A stretch of DNA of 64,000 bases from Bacteroidales bacterium (lineage in GTDB: Bacteria; Bacteroidota; Bacteroidia; Bacteroidales; UBA932): assembly GCA_024691765.1 (NCBI GenBank), contig JAILNI010000006.1, positions 62,001 through 126,000 on the forward strand, written 5' to 3'. A program made the translations under genes and the position numbers. A model generated the notes under the pieces. The model saw only the letters and a program-made list of their open reading frames with translations, had not been told where the DNA came from and did no database searches. Every line of letters begins with the position of its first letter. The stretch's first letter is position 1. Shown one piece after another: positions 21,592 to 31,437 of the stretch.

Positions 21592-23328
21592 TTAGAGATC
21601 CATGTCGTTGCGCTTGCGTATGTCGCGCAGGCGCAGTTGCAAACTTGAGCTGCCTTTGTAGTAGTTTTCGACTATGCTGTAGCAGACGTCCATGGCGTTG
21701 CCTTCGCGTATGTAGTCGTAGTATTCGCTCATATTGAAGCCTATGGCCGGAATGCGATGGTAGGGCTGGCTTTCGAGTATTAGGTCGAGTTTGAGATGAA
21801 CCCCTCCGGCGCCCACCTTGCGGCCGTTTCCGGCGTCGTAGACGTTCTCGGTAATGAACACGGGGTTGGTGTTGCCCGGTCCGAAGGGTTGGAACTGCTT
21901 GAGTATGCGGGAGAACTTCGGGGTGATGTTCTCGAAGCCGAGTCGGGCGTCGATGTCCACGTTGGGAACCATCATCTCTTCGGACACCTTGCCCCGCACG
22001 AACTCGTCCATGCGGCGGGCGAATTCGGGCAGGTTCTCCTCCTTGAGGGTGAGACCGGCAGCGTACATGTGGCCGCCGAAGTTAACCAGGAGATCGGCGC
22101 AGCTCTCAATGGCTGAGTAGAGATCGAAGCCCTGGACGCTGCGGGCCGAGCCGGTAATGTAGCCGTTGCTGCGGGTAAGCACCACCGTGGGTTTGTAGAA
22201 GGCCTCCACCAGCCTCGAAGCCACGATACCCACCACGCCCTTGTTCCACTTGGGATTGTAGACTATGGTGGCGTTCTCGCTGGCGAGGGCGCCGCCGTTC
22301 TCGACCATGTCGAGCGCTTCGGCGGTGATTTCGCGGTCGATGTTCTTGCGGTTGTTGTTGTTCTCGTTGATGCGCTGGGCGATAATCATCGCCTGCCCCT
22401 GCTCTTCGGCGGTAAGCAGTTCAACCGCAAGCCTGCCGCTTTCCATGCGTCCGGCGGCGTTGATGCGCGGTCCGAGCTTGAACACTATGTCGTCGATTCC
22501 CACATGGCCCGGTTCCAGGTTGCTCAGGTTCATGAGCGCACGGAATCCATTGCGCGGGTTTTCGTTGAGGGTCTTGAGGCCGTAGTGGGCCAGGATGCGG
22601 TTTTCCCCGGTCATGAGGACCAGGTCGGAGGCTATACTCACGGCGCAGAGGTCCAGCAGCGGTTCGAGGGTGTCGAAGGGGATGCCGTACTTCTGGGAGT
22701 AGCCCTGCACCAGCTTGAAGCCCACCCCGCAGCCGCAGAGGTCGTTGAAAGGATAGCTGTCGTCCTCGCGTTTGGGGTCGAGCACGGCCACCGCAGCGGG
22801 CAGTTCTTCTTCGGGAAGATGGTGGTCGCAGACGATGACGTCGATGCCCTTCTCCTTGGCGAGCTGCACTTTCTGTATGGCCTTGATGCCGCAGTCCAGG
22901 GTGATGATGAGGGTGTAGCCTCCCTTTTCGGCGGTCTCGATGCCCTTTAGCGAGAGGCCGTAGCCTTCGTCGTAGCGGTCGGGTATGTAGAAGCCGACGG
23001 AGTCGGAGTAGCGCTTGATGAACGAATACACCAGCGCGACCGCCGTGGTGCCGTCGACGTCGTAGTCGCCGTAGACGAGTATCTTTTCACCGGAAGTGAT
23101 GGCCTTGTGGAGCCTTTCAACGGCGGCGGCCATGTCTTTCATGAGGAAGGGGTCGTGAAGGTCTTCGAGGCTGGGCCTGAAGAAGGACCGCGCCTGCTCG
23201 AAGGTCTCGATGCCGCGCTGGACAAGCAGTCCGGCCAGCACCCGGTCGATACCGAGGGCCAGTGCGAGGGCGTCCACCTTTTCGGGATCCGCCTCCGGTG
23301 CGATTATCCATTTCGCGTCCTTGCTCAT
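21592..23328 (-). CDS. recJ: Single-stranded-DNA-specific exonuclease RecJ
   Basis: 5'-3' ssDNA exonuclease used in recombination and mismatch repair. The 578-residue product holds the DHH motifs: YGDYDVDG (Asp88, Asp90, Asp92), LDCGI and CDHH, then DHHA1 with the GGHMYAAG segment near residue 415, and a C-terminal OB-type domain. It is normal length for the family. It heads the recJ-aroE-nagB operon with its own promoter. Confidence 0.97.
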   Translation of the reverse strand: MSKDAKWIIAPEADPEKVDALALALGIDRVLAGLLVQRGIETFEQARSFFRPSLEDLHDPFLMKDMAAAVERLHKAITSGEKILVYGDYDVDGTTAVALVYSFIKRYSDSVGFYIPDRYDEGYGLSLKGIETAEKGGYTLIITLDCGIKAIQKVQLAKEKGIDVIVCDHHLPEEELPAAVAVLDPKREDDSYPFNDLCGCGVGFKLVQGYSQKYGIPFDTLEPLLDLCAVSIASDLVLMTGENRILAHYGLKTLNENPRNGFRALMNLSNLEPGHVGIDDIVFKLGPRINAAGRMESGRLAVELLTAEEQGQAMIIAQRINENNNNRKNIDREITAEALDMVENGGALASENATIVYNPKWNKGVVGIVASRLVEAFYKPTVVLTRSNGYITGSARSVQGFDLYSAIESCADLLVNFGGHMYAAGLTLKEENLPEFARRMDEFVRGKVSEEMMVPNVDIDARLGFENITPKFSRILKQFQPFGPGNTNPVFITENVYDAGNGRKVGAGGVHLKLDLILESQPYHRIPAIGFNMSEYYDYIREGNAMDVCYSIVENYYKGSSSLQLRLRDIRKRNDMDL

Positions 23329-23344
23329 AAAAAATGCTATCCTA

Positions 23345-23376
23345 CAAAGATACCAATAAATCGGGTAAAAAACAAA
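23345..23376 (-). promoter_or_regulatory. Promoter of recJ-aroE-nagB
   Basis: TTTG (23373-23376), 20 nt, perfect TATCTTTG (23345-23352) on the minus strand. The expected start leaves a leader of about 11 nt before the recJ ATG at 23328. Confidence 0.65.
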
Positions 23377-23386
23377 CGGGCTTCCG

Positions 23387-24190
23387 CTAACGCAGATGCC
23401 GCTGCCGCACCGCCTCGTAGAGGAGTATGGCTGCCGAGACGCTCACGTTCAGGGAATCCCCGACGCCAAGCATGGGTATGCGGATATGGGCGTCGGCCGC
23501 CTTACGCCAGGCGTCGGTAAGCCCGGTGGCCTCGGTTCCCATCACTATTGCGGTGGGGCCGGTCATGTCGCGGTCGTAGTAAAGGGACGAGTCCTGAAGC
23601 TGGGCCGTAAGTATCCGGATGTCCTTGTCTTTCAGCCAGGCAATCGCCTCTTCCGAGGAGCAGCATACAACCGGAACGGTGAAGACCGCTCCGACGCTGG
23701 CCCGGATGAGATTGGGGTTCCAGAGGTCCGTCAGCGGGTCGCACACTATTACGGCGTCGGCCCCGGCCGCATCGGCGCTTCGGAGCACGGCCCCGAGGTT
23801 GCCCGGCTTCTCCACGGACTCCAGCACCATTATGAGAGGTGACTTGCCGACCTCCATATCCTGCAGTTTAAGCTCGCGGCTGCGGACAATGGCAAGAACC
23901 CCTTCCGTTCCTTCGCGGCAAGCTGCCTTTGCGTAAAGGTCTTTGCTCAGTTCGAATACGTTGCGGGAGCCGCGGGTGGCACGTCCCTCAGGGGCTGCAC
24001 CACAGCAGTCGGCAATCTCAGGACAGACGAAAAGCGACTCCAGCTCGAACCCGGCTGCCACGCACCTTTCGAGCTCGCGGCGGCCCTCCACCACGAAGAC
24101 GCCCTCCTCGCGGCGCATGCGGGATTTCTCCCGGAGCGCGAGCAGGCGCTTCAGTTTGGGGTTGGAAGTCGAGGTCAGCAGTTCCGCCAT
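23387..24190 (-). CDS. TrmH/SpoU-family RNA 2'-O-methyltransferase
   Basis: Probably methylates a ribose in 23S rRNA or a tRNA with S-adenosylmethionine. The 267-residue product has the N-terminal substrate-binding domain (FVVEGRRELERC) and the knotted SPOUT domain with its three motifs: motif 1 at about 135-150 (GNLGAVLRSADA), motif 2 (IVMGTEATGL), and motif 3 (IRIPMLGVGDSLNVSVSAAI). The exact target nucleotide cannot be told from sequence. It follows the pspC gene by 16 nt. Confidence 0.93.
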   Translation of the reverse strand: MAELLTSTSNPKLKRLLALREKSRMRREEGVFVVEGRRELERCVAAGFELESLFVCPEIADCCGAAPEGRATRGSRNVFELSKDLYAKAACREGTEGVLAIVRSRELKLQDMEVGKSPLIMVLESVEKPGNLGAVLRSADAAGADAVIVCDPLTDLWNPNLIRASVGAVFTVPVVCCSSEEAIAWLKDKDIRILTAQLQDSSLYYDRDMTGPTAIVMGTEATGLTDAWRKAADAHIRIPMLGVGDSLNVSVSAAILLYEAVRQRHLR

Positions 24191-24206
24191 AGGGGAAACC
24201 GTGCTT

Positions 24207-24404
24207 TTAGTCCATCGGCAGGATTTCCTCCGAAGGAGCTATGATCCAGAGGATTACATAGAGCCAGAATCCGGAGGAAAGGCAGAGGAGAGCGAACACG
24301 AACGCGGCGCGGATGAGCGTGACGTCGAGTCCGAAATACTTGGCGAGACCGGCGCATACGCCGCCGATCTTCGCGTTCTGCTTGTCAAGTCTGAACTGTG
24401 TCAT
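24207..24404 (-). CDS. PspC-domain membrane protein
   Basis: A 65-residue protein that is essentially a single PspC domain: KIGGVCAGLAKYFGLDVTLIR, then a hydrophobic helix (about 33-56). Such small proteins sit in the inner membrane and are linked to envelope-stress responses in other bacteria. A role here is inference. It lies 4 nt after lysS, in the same operon. Confidence 0.88.
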   Translation of the reverse strand: MTQFRLDKQNAKIGGVCAGLAKYFGLDVTLIRAAFVFALLCLSSGFWLYVILWIIAPSEEILPMD

Positions 24405-24408
24405 ATCG

Positions 24409-25953
24409 TTAAATCTTTTCAGGTCTCATCTGGGGGAAGAAGAGCACGTCCTGGATGCTGGTCTGACCGAGCATCAGCATGGCAAGGCGGTCAATGCCTA
24501 TGCCTATGCCGGAGGTCGGGGGCATGCCGTACTCGAGGGCGCGCACGAAGTCGTAGTCCACGAACATCGCCTCGTCGTCGCCCTTGGTCTTGAGAGCGGC
24601 CTCTTCCTTGAAGCGCTCCAGCTGGTCGATGGGGTCGTTCAGCTCGGAGTATGCGTTGGCAAGTTCGTGTCCGTTCACGAAGAGCTCGAAGCGCTCGGTG
24701 AGGGTGTCATCGTAGCGGCAGCGCTTCGTCAGCGGCGACATCTCCACGGGATAGTCGGTGACGAAGGTCGGCTGTATGAAATGCTCCTCGCAGAAGGCTC
24801 CGAAGATGGCGTCGATGAGCTTGCCGCGGCCCATGGATGGCGTAGTCTCCACCTTCAGCTTCTTGCAGGTGGCGCGCAGCTCAGCTTCGTCGGAGTCATG
24901 AACGTCCACACCGGCGTACTCCTTGATGGCATCGAGTATCCTTACTCGTCTCCAGCCCGCCTTGAAGTCTATCTTGTTGCCGTCTACCTCAACCACGGTG
25001 GTTCCGTGCAGGTCGAGGGCTATCTTCTCGAGCATGCGCTCGGTGAAATCCATCATCCAGATATAATCCTTGTACGCGGCGTAGAGCTCCATCTGGGTGA
25101 ACTCCGGATTGTGGGTCTTGTCCATACCCTCGTTGCGGAAGTCCTTCGCGAACTCGAACACTCCATCGTAGCCGCCCACTATGAGGCGCTTGAGGTAAAG
25201 CTCGTCGGCGATACGCATGTACAGCGGGATGTCCAGTGCGTTGTGATGGGTGATGAACGGACGCGCTGTCGCTCCGCCGGGGATGCTCTGCAGGATGGGA
25301 GTCTCCACTTCGAGGTAGCCGGCGTCGGAGCAGAACTTGCGCATGGTGTTCATTATCTGCGTGCGCTTCACGAACACCTCGCGGACCTGCGGGTTCACGA
25401 TAAGGTCGACATAGCGCTGACGGTAGCGCAGTTCGGGGTCGGTGACTGCGTCGTGCACCACTCCGTCGGCCTCCTTGACTATGGGAAGCACGCGCAGCGA
25501 CTTGCTCAGAAGCGTCAGTTCCTTTGCATGGACGCTCAGCTGTCCGGTCTGGGTGAGAAAGGCGAAGCCCTTGATACCCACGATGTCGCCTATGTCGAGG
25601 AGCTTCTTCCATACGGTGTTGTACATGGTCTTGTCCTCACCGGGGCAGATCTCGTCGCGCTTGACATAAATCTGGATACGGCCGGTGGAGTCCTGAAGCT
25701 CACCGAAGGAGGCCGCTCCCATGATGCGGCGGCTCATGATGCGTCCGGCTATGCACACGTCGGCGAAAGGCCCGACGGTGGGGTCGAAGCCTTCCTGCGC
25801 GGCGGCCTCGCGGTCGAAACCGGCGGCAATGTCCGCTGCGGTGGCGTTCACCGGATAAAGCGGCGCGGGATAGGGATTGATGCCCAGCTCGCGGAGCGCC
25901 GTAAGGGCGTTTCTTCGATTCTGTTCCTGCTCGTTAAACTGTTCGTTTGCCAT
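24409..25953 (-). CDS. lysS: Lysyl-tRNA synthetase, class II
   Basis: Charges tRNA-Lys in an ATP-dependent reaction. The 514-residue product contains the N-terminal OB anticodon-binding domain (about 60-160) and the class II catalytic core: motif 2 (FRNEGMD, then PEFTQMELY) and motif 3 ([11 protein letters not shown]) near the C terminus, plus the conserved PQMRPE tail. It begins 1 nt after aroK. Confidence 0.98.
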   Translation of the reverse strand: MANEQFNEQEQNRRNALTALRELGINPYPAPLYPVNATAADIAAGFDREAAAQEGFDPTVGPFADVCIAGRIMSRRIMGAASFGELQDSTGRIQIYVKRDEICPGEDKTMYNTVWKKLLDIGDIVGIKGFAFLTQTGQLSVHAKELTLLSKSLRVLPIVKEADGVVHDAVTDPELRYRQRYVDLIVNPQVREVFVKRTQIMNTMRKFCSDAGYLEVETPILQSIPGGATARPFITHHNALDIPLYMRIADELYLKRLIVGGYDGVFEFAKDFRNEGMDKTHNPEFTQMELYAAYKDYIWMMDFTERMLEKIALDLHGTTVVEVDGNKIDFKAGWRRVRILDAIKEYAGVDVHDSDEAELRATCKKLKVETTPSMGRGKLIDAIFGAFCEEHFIQPTFVTDYPVEMSPLTKRCRYDDTLTERFELFVNGHELANAYSELNDPIDQLERFKEEAALKTKGDDEAMFVDYDFVRALEYGMPPTSGIGIGIDRLAMLMLGQTSIQDVLFFPQMRPEKI

Positions 25954-25954
25954 T

Positions 25955-26491
25955 TTATAACTTTTTTATTTCATTTTCAATCATTTGCGCCGTCTCTTCG
26001 GGGGAGAGTCCGTCCACCTCGACCGTAATGCCGGCGTATTTCCGGTAGCCGCTTTCCCTTTCGGAGAGAAGTGTGCTGATGCTGCCGCGGAGTTCGTCGC
26101 CCGCCAGCAGCGGTCTGCCGCCGGCCTGCCCTGAAAGGCGCCTGCAAAGCTCATCCGCCGAAGGCTTCAGCCAGACGCAGACGCAGTGCCGCCGGACCAG
26201 TTCCGCCGATTCAGGGCGAAGCAGGGTGCCTCCGCCGAGGGCCAGCACCAGTCCGGACTGCCGTTCCGGGGCCGTTCCGGGGGCCTCCTGAAGCACCGTC
26301 TTCAGCGCCTCCGTCTCCATCTTCCTGAAGGCCGCCTCTCCTTCCGATTCAAAGATCTGCGGGACCGGGAGTCCCGTCATCGTCTCTATCTTCCCGTCGA
26401 GGTCTGCGAAATCCCACCCGAGCCGGGCCGCAAGGGCGCGTCCCGCAGTGGTCTTTCCGGACCCCATGAACCCTGTGAGCGCTATGGTCAA
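25955..26491 (-). CDS. aroK: Shikimate kinase
   Basis: Phosphorylates shikimate with ATP. The 178-residue product shows Walker [10 protein letters not shown] (residues 7-15), the substrate-binding DLD motif near residues 32-34 and the GGGT segment (LALGGGTLL) before the lid. Its ATG overlaps the parC stop (ATGA), and lysS follows 1 nt after it, so translation is likely coupled. Its pathway partner aroE is in the next operon downstream. Confidence 0.96.
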   Translation of the reverse strand: MTIALTGFMGSGKTTAGRALAARLGWDFADLDGKIETMTGLPVPQIFESEGEAAFRKMETEALKTVLQEAPGTAPERQSGLVLALGGGTLLRPESAELVRRHCVCVWLKPSADELCRRLSGQAGGRPLLAGDELRGSISTLLSERESGYRKYAGITVEVDGLSPEETAQMIENEIKKL

Positions 26492-29355
26492 AACAGCGTG
26501 GGTTCTTCGATTACCAAATCAATCGGCTCCTCCTTCGGGGCCTTTTTCTTTGCTGCTTTCGGGGCCGGTTCCGGCGTCGGACCCGCGGCCTGCACTGGTT
26601 CTGACGGGGCGGGTTCTGCCTCCCTGGCCGGCTCATCGACCGGCTCTGCCTGGGCCTCTTCCGCGACGGGCTCCTCTACCACCAGTTCAATCGGCTCTGC
26701 CGCCTGCGTTTCCACCGGGGCCTCGTCGACCTCTTCCGGGAAGACCTCCGTCTGCATGGCGGCCTCGTCTTCCGGAACCTGCAGCGGGTCAGTGAATTCC
26801 ACCTTGCGCACCTTGTAGCGGTCGTGGCACTTCTTGCCCTTGGCTGTGTAGCCCTTCTTGCCTATCCAGTCCTCGGCCGAAATGGTCTCGGGGGCGTGGG
26901 TGCCGTCGCTGCCGCCGAAGGTCACGATGTACTGCGGGCGCGGGTCTTCCGAAAGCGCCACCAGATACGACTTCGGTCCGTCGGCTATGAAGCTCTGCGG
27001 GTTGTTCTCGCTGGGCACGAAGCTGAAGCGCTTCACGTAGAAGGTCTTCGCGGCGCCGTCGTAGTAAAGGGCGGTGAAGGTCTTCTCGGGGTCGAACTTC
27101 TGTATCAGCAGCACGTCGCCCTGGTACTTGTTCACCAGCTCGAAGCCGGTGGTGTAGAAGGTTCCGTTGCGGAATACCGCCAGCACCTTGTCTTCGGTGT
27201 CGAACTGGCCAAGGTACTCGCCGCGGCCCTCGTCGTTGAGCTTCTGGATGTCGGTGTCGTACCAGATATCCTTGCCCGCGATGGTGGAGACGCCGCGCGA
27301 CTTGAGCCCTATGTTGCGTATCGGGTTCTTCGAAACGAGGTTGCCACGGGTGGCCTTGCCCTTGATGGCGAGGGTGGCGAAATCGTATTCGAAGCTGGTC
27401 TTCTTGAGTTTGGCCTTGGGCCTGAGGTTGATGCGCACGGTTTCGGCTTCGCCGTTGTGGTTGGCCGAGAAGTACTCTATGCGGCTGCCCTCGGTGCCCT
27501 GGGTGATGTCGTATTCCTTGTCGCGGGTGATGCTCGTCACCGGGAAGCGCTTGGCATAGTACACACCGTTCTTCCCGTCACGGTAGATGACGTTGTAGAT
27601 GGTGCGCTCGTCGCCGCGGTGGAATACGTTCACGTAGAGGAGGTCCTTGCCGAAGAAGGCCTTGTCTTCCACCTTGGCTATGCGGTACTTGCCGTCGCGG
27701 CTGATGACTATTATCTCGCTGAGGTCGGAGCAGTCGCAGATGTACTCTCCGCGGTCGTCGCGCTTGAGGCCTATTCCCACGAAGCCCTCTTCGAGGTTGG
27801 CGGAGAGCTTGGCGTTGTTGTTCACCACCTTGTTGGCGGCTATGGTCTCGAAGCCCGTGAGCTCGGTGAGCCTCGGGAAGTCCTTTCCGTACTTCGCCTT
27901 GAGGCCCTTGAACCAGGCTATGGCGAAATCGGTTATGTTGTCGATATTGTTCTGCACCTCAGCCATCTCGGCCTCGATGCGAAGTATCTTCTCGTCGTTG
28001 GCCTTCGTGTCGAAGCGGGAAATCTTGCGCACGGGCTTCTCCACCAGCTTGAGGATGTCGTCCATGGTGATTTCCCTCTTGAGGAGGTCCTGGTACTGCC
28101 TCATCTGTTCGAAGATGTCCTGCAGCTGGTCTTCCCATGTGCGCTGGTCCTGTTCGAGCACCTTGTAGATGCGGTTCTCGAAGAAGATTTTTTCCAGCGA
28201 GCACCAGTGCCACTCGTTCTCGAGTTTGCCGAGCTTCACGCGGAGCTGGGCTTCCAGCAGGTCGCGGGTGTGCAGGGTGTCGTACTCGAGTATGTCGTTC
28301 ACGCTCAGGAACTCCGGCTTGTCGTTGCGGATGACGCAGGCGTTGGGCGCTATGTTGCACTCGCAGTCGGTGAAGGCGTAGAGAGCGTCGATGGTCTTGT
28401 CGGGCGACACGTCGCCTGGAAGGTGGATGAGGATGTTCACCTTGTCGGTGGTCATGTCCTCTATCTTCTTGATTTTGATCTTGCCCTTGTCCTTGGCCTT
28501 GAGTATGGAGTCGATGAGGATGTGGGTGGTCTTGCCGTAGGGGATTTCGGTGATGGCGACGGTGCTCTTGTCGATTTTCTCAATGCGGGCGCGCACCTTC
28601 ACTGCGCCTCCGCGGCGGCCCGCCTGATACTTGCTGCAGTCCGCGAAGCCTCCGGTGGGGAAGTCGGGATAGAGTTCGTAGGGCTTGCCCTCGAGTATCT
28701 TCACCGATGCGTCCAGCAGTTCGTTGAAGTTGTGGGGGAGTATCTTGCTGGCCATGCCGACGGCTATGCCCTCGGTGCCCTGGGCGAGCAGCAGCGGGAA
28801 ACGGACCGGGAGTTCGGTTGGCTCCTGGTTGCGGCCGTCGTAGGAATTCATCCAGTTGGTGATTTCCGGGTCGAAGACAACCTCCTTCGCGAATTTGCTC
28901 AGGCGTGCCTCGATGTACCTCGGGGCGGCGTTGGAGTCGCCGGTGAGGATGTTGCCCCAGTTGCCCTGGCAGTCGATGAGCAGGCCCTTCTGGCCGAGCT
29001 GTACAAGCGCGCCGAGTATGGATGCGTCTCCGTGCGGATGGTACTGCATGGCCTGGCCCACTATGTTGGCCACCTTGGTGTAGGCGCCGTCGTCCATGCG
29101 GTTCATCGCATGCAGGACGCGCCTCTGCACCGGCTTGAGTCCGTCTACTATATGGGGTACGGCTCTCTGCAGTATGACGTAAGAGGAATAGTCCAGGAAC
29201 CAGTCCTTGAACATGCCGGACAGTTTGAAGCGGCTCGCGTCGCTTCCCAGCAGGCGGTCGAATTTGCCCGACGGGGCGGCATCTTCGCTTACGGGAGCTT
29301 CGAGGGCATCGGCGTCCAGCTCTTCTTCCTGGGTCATCATATCATCTTCTTCCAT
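26488..29355 (-). CDS. parC: DNA topoisomerase IV subunit A
   Basis: Breakage-reunion subunit of a type IIA topoisomerase; the ParE partner is not in the window. The 955-residue product has the catalytic Tyr147 in AAPRYIEA and the quinolone-region helix HPHGDAS near residues 106-112. The C-terminal part has beta-pinwheel-like repeats. I prefer ParC to GyrA because there is no GyrA-box and the organisation fits Bacteroidota ParC. The last 90 residues are an acidic Pro/Ala/Glu-rich tail ending in a KKK cluster, which is longer than usual. Confidence 0.92.
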   Translation of the reverse strand: MEEDDMMTQEEELDADALEAPVSEDAAPSGKFDRLLGSDASRFKLSGMFKDWFLDYSSYVILQRAVPHIVDGLKPVQRRVLHAMNRMDDGAYTKVANIVGQAMQYHPHGDASILGALVQLGQKGLLIDCQGNWGNILTGDSNAAPRYIEARLSKFAKEVVFDPEITNWMNSYDGRNQEPTELPVRFPLLLAQGTEGIAVGMASKILPHNFNELLDASVKILEGKPYELYPDFPTGGFADCSKYQAGRRGGAVKVRARIEKIDKSTVAITEIPYGKTTHILIDSILKAKDKGKIKIKKIEDMTTDKVNILIHLPGDVSPDKTIDALYAFTDCECNIAPNACVIRNDKPEFLSVNDILEYDTLHTRDLLEAQLRVKLGKLENEWHWCSLEKIFFENRIYKVLEQDQRTWEDQLQDIFEQMRQYQDLLKREITMDDILKLVEKPVRKISRFDTKANDEKILRIEAEMAEVQNNIDNITDFAIAWFKGLKAKYGKDFPRLTELTGFETIAANKVVNNNAKLSANLEEGFVGIGLKRDDRGEYICDCSDLSEIIVISRDGKYRIAKVEDKAFFGKDLLYVNVFHRGDERTIYNVIYRDGKNGVYYAKRFPVTSITRDKEYDITQGTEGSRIEYFSANHNGEAETVRINLRPKAKLKKTSFEYDFATLAIKGKATRGNLVSKNPIRNIGLKSRGVSTIAGKDIWYDTDIQKLNDEGRGEYLGQFDTEDKVLAVFRNGTFYTTGFELVNKYQGDVLLIQKFDPEKTFTALYYDGAAKTFYVKRFSFVPSENNPQSFIADGPKSYLVALSEDPRPQYIVTFGGSDGTHAPETISAEDWIGKKGYTAKGKKCHDRYKVRKVEFTDPLQVPEDEAAMQTEVFPEEVDEAPVETQAAEPIELVVEEPVAEEAQAEPVDEPAREAEPAPSEPVQAAGPTPEPAPKAAKKKAPKEEPIDLVIEEPTLF

Positions 29356-29361
29356 ATTCTT

Positions 29362-30243
29362 CTAAACTTCGTATCCGAATTTTCGTAATTCCTTGCGGTT
29401 CTCCCTCCAGTCGGGATCCACCTTCACCAGCAGCTGCAGGAAGACCTTCTTCTGGAAGAAGTCCTCCATGTCTATGCGGGCCTGGGTGCCGACCTTCTTG
29501 AGGGCGCTCCCGCCCTTGCCTATCACTATTCCCTTCTGGGTGTCGCGCATCACGTAGATGATTGCGCTTATCTCGTAGCGCTCCTCGCTCTCGCGGAAGC
29601 TCTCTATCTCCACCTGGCAGGAGTAGGGAATCTCCTCGCGGTAGTTCAGGAGTATCTTCTCGCGTATGATTTCGCTGGCGAAGAAGCGAAGGTTGCGGTC
29701 GGTAAAGGTGTCGCGGTCGTACCAGGCCGGCGCCTCCGGGAGCAGGCCCACGACAGTGTCGAGGAAGTTCTCGAGCCCGAACTTCTCCTTTGCCGATACC
29801 GGTATGACGGTGGCCTTCGGAAGCTGCGAATGCCAGTACTCGATGAGCTGCTCCACGGACGCCTGGTCGCTGATGTCTATTTTGTTCACCACCACTACCA
29901 CCGGGCAGGCCAGTTCGGAGAGTTTGTAGATGTACTCGCCGTACTTGTCGGCCTTCTCCACGGTGTCGGTCACGTAAACGATGACGTCGGCGTCGCCTAT
30001 GGCACTGCGAACCGCCCCCATCATGTCTTCCTGGAGGCGGTACACCGGCTTGAGTATGCCCGGCGTATCGGAGAAGACAGCCTGATAGTCGTCACCGTTG
30101 AGGATTCCCATTATGCGGTGGCGTGTGGTCTGGGCCTTGGCCGTGACTATGCTGAGTTTCTCGCCCATGACGGCGTTCATCAGCGTGCTCTTGCCGACGT
30201 TGGGATTTCCTATGATGTTGATGAAACCTGAACGGAAAGCCAT
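29362..30243 (-). CDS. era: GTPase Era
   Basis: Essential Ras-like GTPase that binds 16S rRNA and assists 30S maturation. The 293-residue product has G1 GNPNVGKS, G3 DTPG and G4 NKID in the N-terminal domain, and the C-terminal KH domain (GIVIGKGGSALKKVG, about 235-250). It overlaps the pseudouridine synthase gene by one base and precedes parC by 6 nt. Confidence 0.97.
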   Translation of the reverse strand: MAFRSGFINIIGNPNVGKSTLMNAVMGEKLSIVTAKAQTTRHRIMGILNGDDYQAVFSDTPGILKPVYRLQEDMMGAVRSAIGDADVIVYVTDTVEKADKYGEYIYKLSELACPVVVVVNKIDISDQASVEQLIEYWHSQLPKATVIPVSAKEKFGLENFLDTVVGLLPEAPAWYDRDTFTDRNLRFFASEIIREKILLNYREEIPYSCQVEIESFRESEERYEISAIIYVMRDTQKGIVIGKGGSALKKVGTQARIDMEDFFQKKVFLQLLVKVDPDWRENRKELRKFGYEV

Positions 30244-31388
30244 TATACGTACGCCCCCATCTTAAGGATGTTCACTTCGCTTTCTGAAAGGTAGCGCCAC
30301 TCGCCCTTCTTCAGGCCCTTCTTCGTCAGGCCTGCGAAGTACACTCGGTCGAGGGTGCGCACATCGTAGCCCACAGCCTCGAAGATGCGGCGTACCACGC
30401 GGTTCTTGCCCGAATGTATCTCGATTCCGAGCTTGCGCTTGTCGGACTCGTCGATGAATTCGAGGGCGTCGGCCGCTATGGGACCGTCGGAGAGCTCTAT
30501 GCCGTCCAGGATCTTCTGCCTGTCCTCGTCGGAGAGAGGCTTGTTGAGGATAACCTGGTAGATTTTCTTCTTGTCGTACGACGGATGGGTGAGCCTCTCG
30601 GCTATCTCGCCGTCGTTCGTGAACATGAGCACGCCCGTGGTGGCCTTGTCCAGCCTGCCTACGGGATAAACCCTTGCCGCACAGCCGCGCAGAAGGTCCA
30701 TGACCGTCTTTTCTGCGTGCGGGTCGCTCGCGGTGGTCACGTAGCCGCGGGGCTTGTTCATAACCAGGTAGACCTTTTCTTCGCCGCGAAGGGTCTCGCC
30801 GTTGAACTTCACCACATCGTTGAAGATGTTCACCTTGGTGCCGAGTTCGGTCACCACCTCGCCGTTCACCGTAACCACTCCGGCCTGTATCATGGTGTCG
30901 GCCTCGCGGCGTGAGCATACGCCGGAATTGGCGATGAACTTGTTGAGGCGCATCTCTTCCTTTACGGGAGCGTCTGCGAAATCGTCGGAATATCTGGGTG
31001 CCGGGCGCGGGGATTTCTCTATCATCCTCTTGATGCCCTCGTGGGATTCTTTGTTGAAGCCGCCCTTGCCCCCGGGTTTGCGGGAGAAGCCGTGGGCGCC
31101 GCCGTAGTTCTTGTGCTGGGAGCCGTAGCCCTTGTGGTAGCCGCCTTCGGAACGGTTCTGCCCGTAGGAGCCGTGCTGGCCCTCGGAACGATGTCCGTAG
31201 CCTTTGTGGTAACCGCCCTGGCGGTGGTCGCCGTAGCTGCGGTTACCGTAGCCGCCCTCGGAGTTGTGACCGTAGCCTGCCTGGTGCCCTTCGCCGTGGC
31301 CCTCGTGGCGGTATTCTACCTTTTCGTTTGTCGTGGAGACCTTTTTACGGGGTCTTAATTTCCTGCCGTCTTTGGAAAACTGATCCAT
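30243..31388 (-). CDS. rluB: RsuA/RluB-family 23S rRNA pseudouridine synthase
   Basis: Isomerises a uridine in rRNA to pseudouridine. The 381-residue product has an S4 RNA-binding domain (RLNKFIANSGVCSRREAD, about 150-200) and the RsuA-type catalytic domain with GRLDKATTG holding the catalytic Asp (about residue 245). The first 110 residues are unusual: after a basic start there are about 80 residues dominated by Gly, His, Tyr, Ser and Arg (GGYHKGYG occurs twice). This is a disordered extension seen in some Bacteroidota homologues. The RluB assignment over other RsuA relatives is a best guess. Confidence 0.9.
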   Translation of the reverse strand: MDQFSKDGRKLRPRKKVSTTNEKVEYRHEGHGEGHQAGYGHNSEGGYGNRSYGDHRQGGYHKGYGHRSEGQHGSYGQNRSEGGYHKGYGSQHKNYGGAHGFSRKPGGKGGFNKESHEGIKRMIEKSPRPAPRYSDDFADAPVKEEMRLNKFIANSGVCSRREADTMIQAGVVTVNGEVVTELGTKVNIFNDVVKFNGETLRGEEKVYLVMNKPRGYVTTASDPHAEKTVMDLLRGCAARVYPVGRLDKATTGVLMFTNDGEIAERLTHPSYDKKKIYQVILNKPLSDEDRQKILDGIELSDGPIAADALEFIDESDKRKLGIEIHSGKNRVVRRIFEAVGYDVRTLDRVYFAGLTKKGLKKGEWRYLSESEVNILKMGAYV

Positions 31389-31437
31389 TGTTTAGGTTTT
31401 GAGTCCGGTGCGCGACTCACGTCGCACAGGGACAGTG

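Noticed and set aside
26824..29388. An 854-codon plus-strand frame opposite parC
   Set aside because: It mirrors the codon pattern of parC on the other strand and has no recognisable motif.
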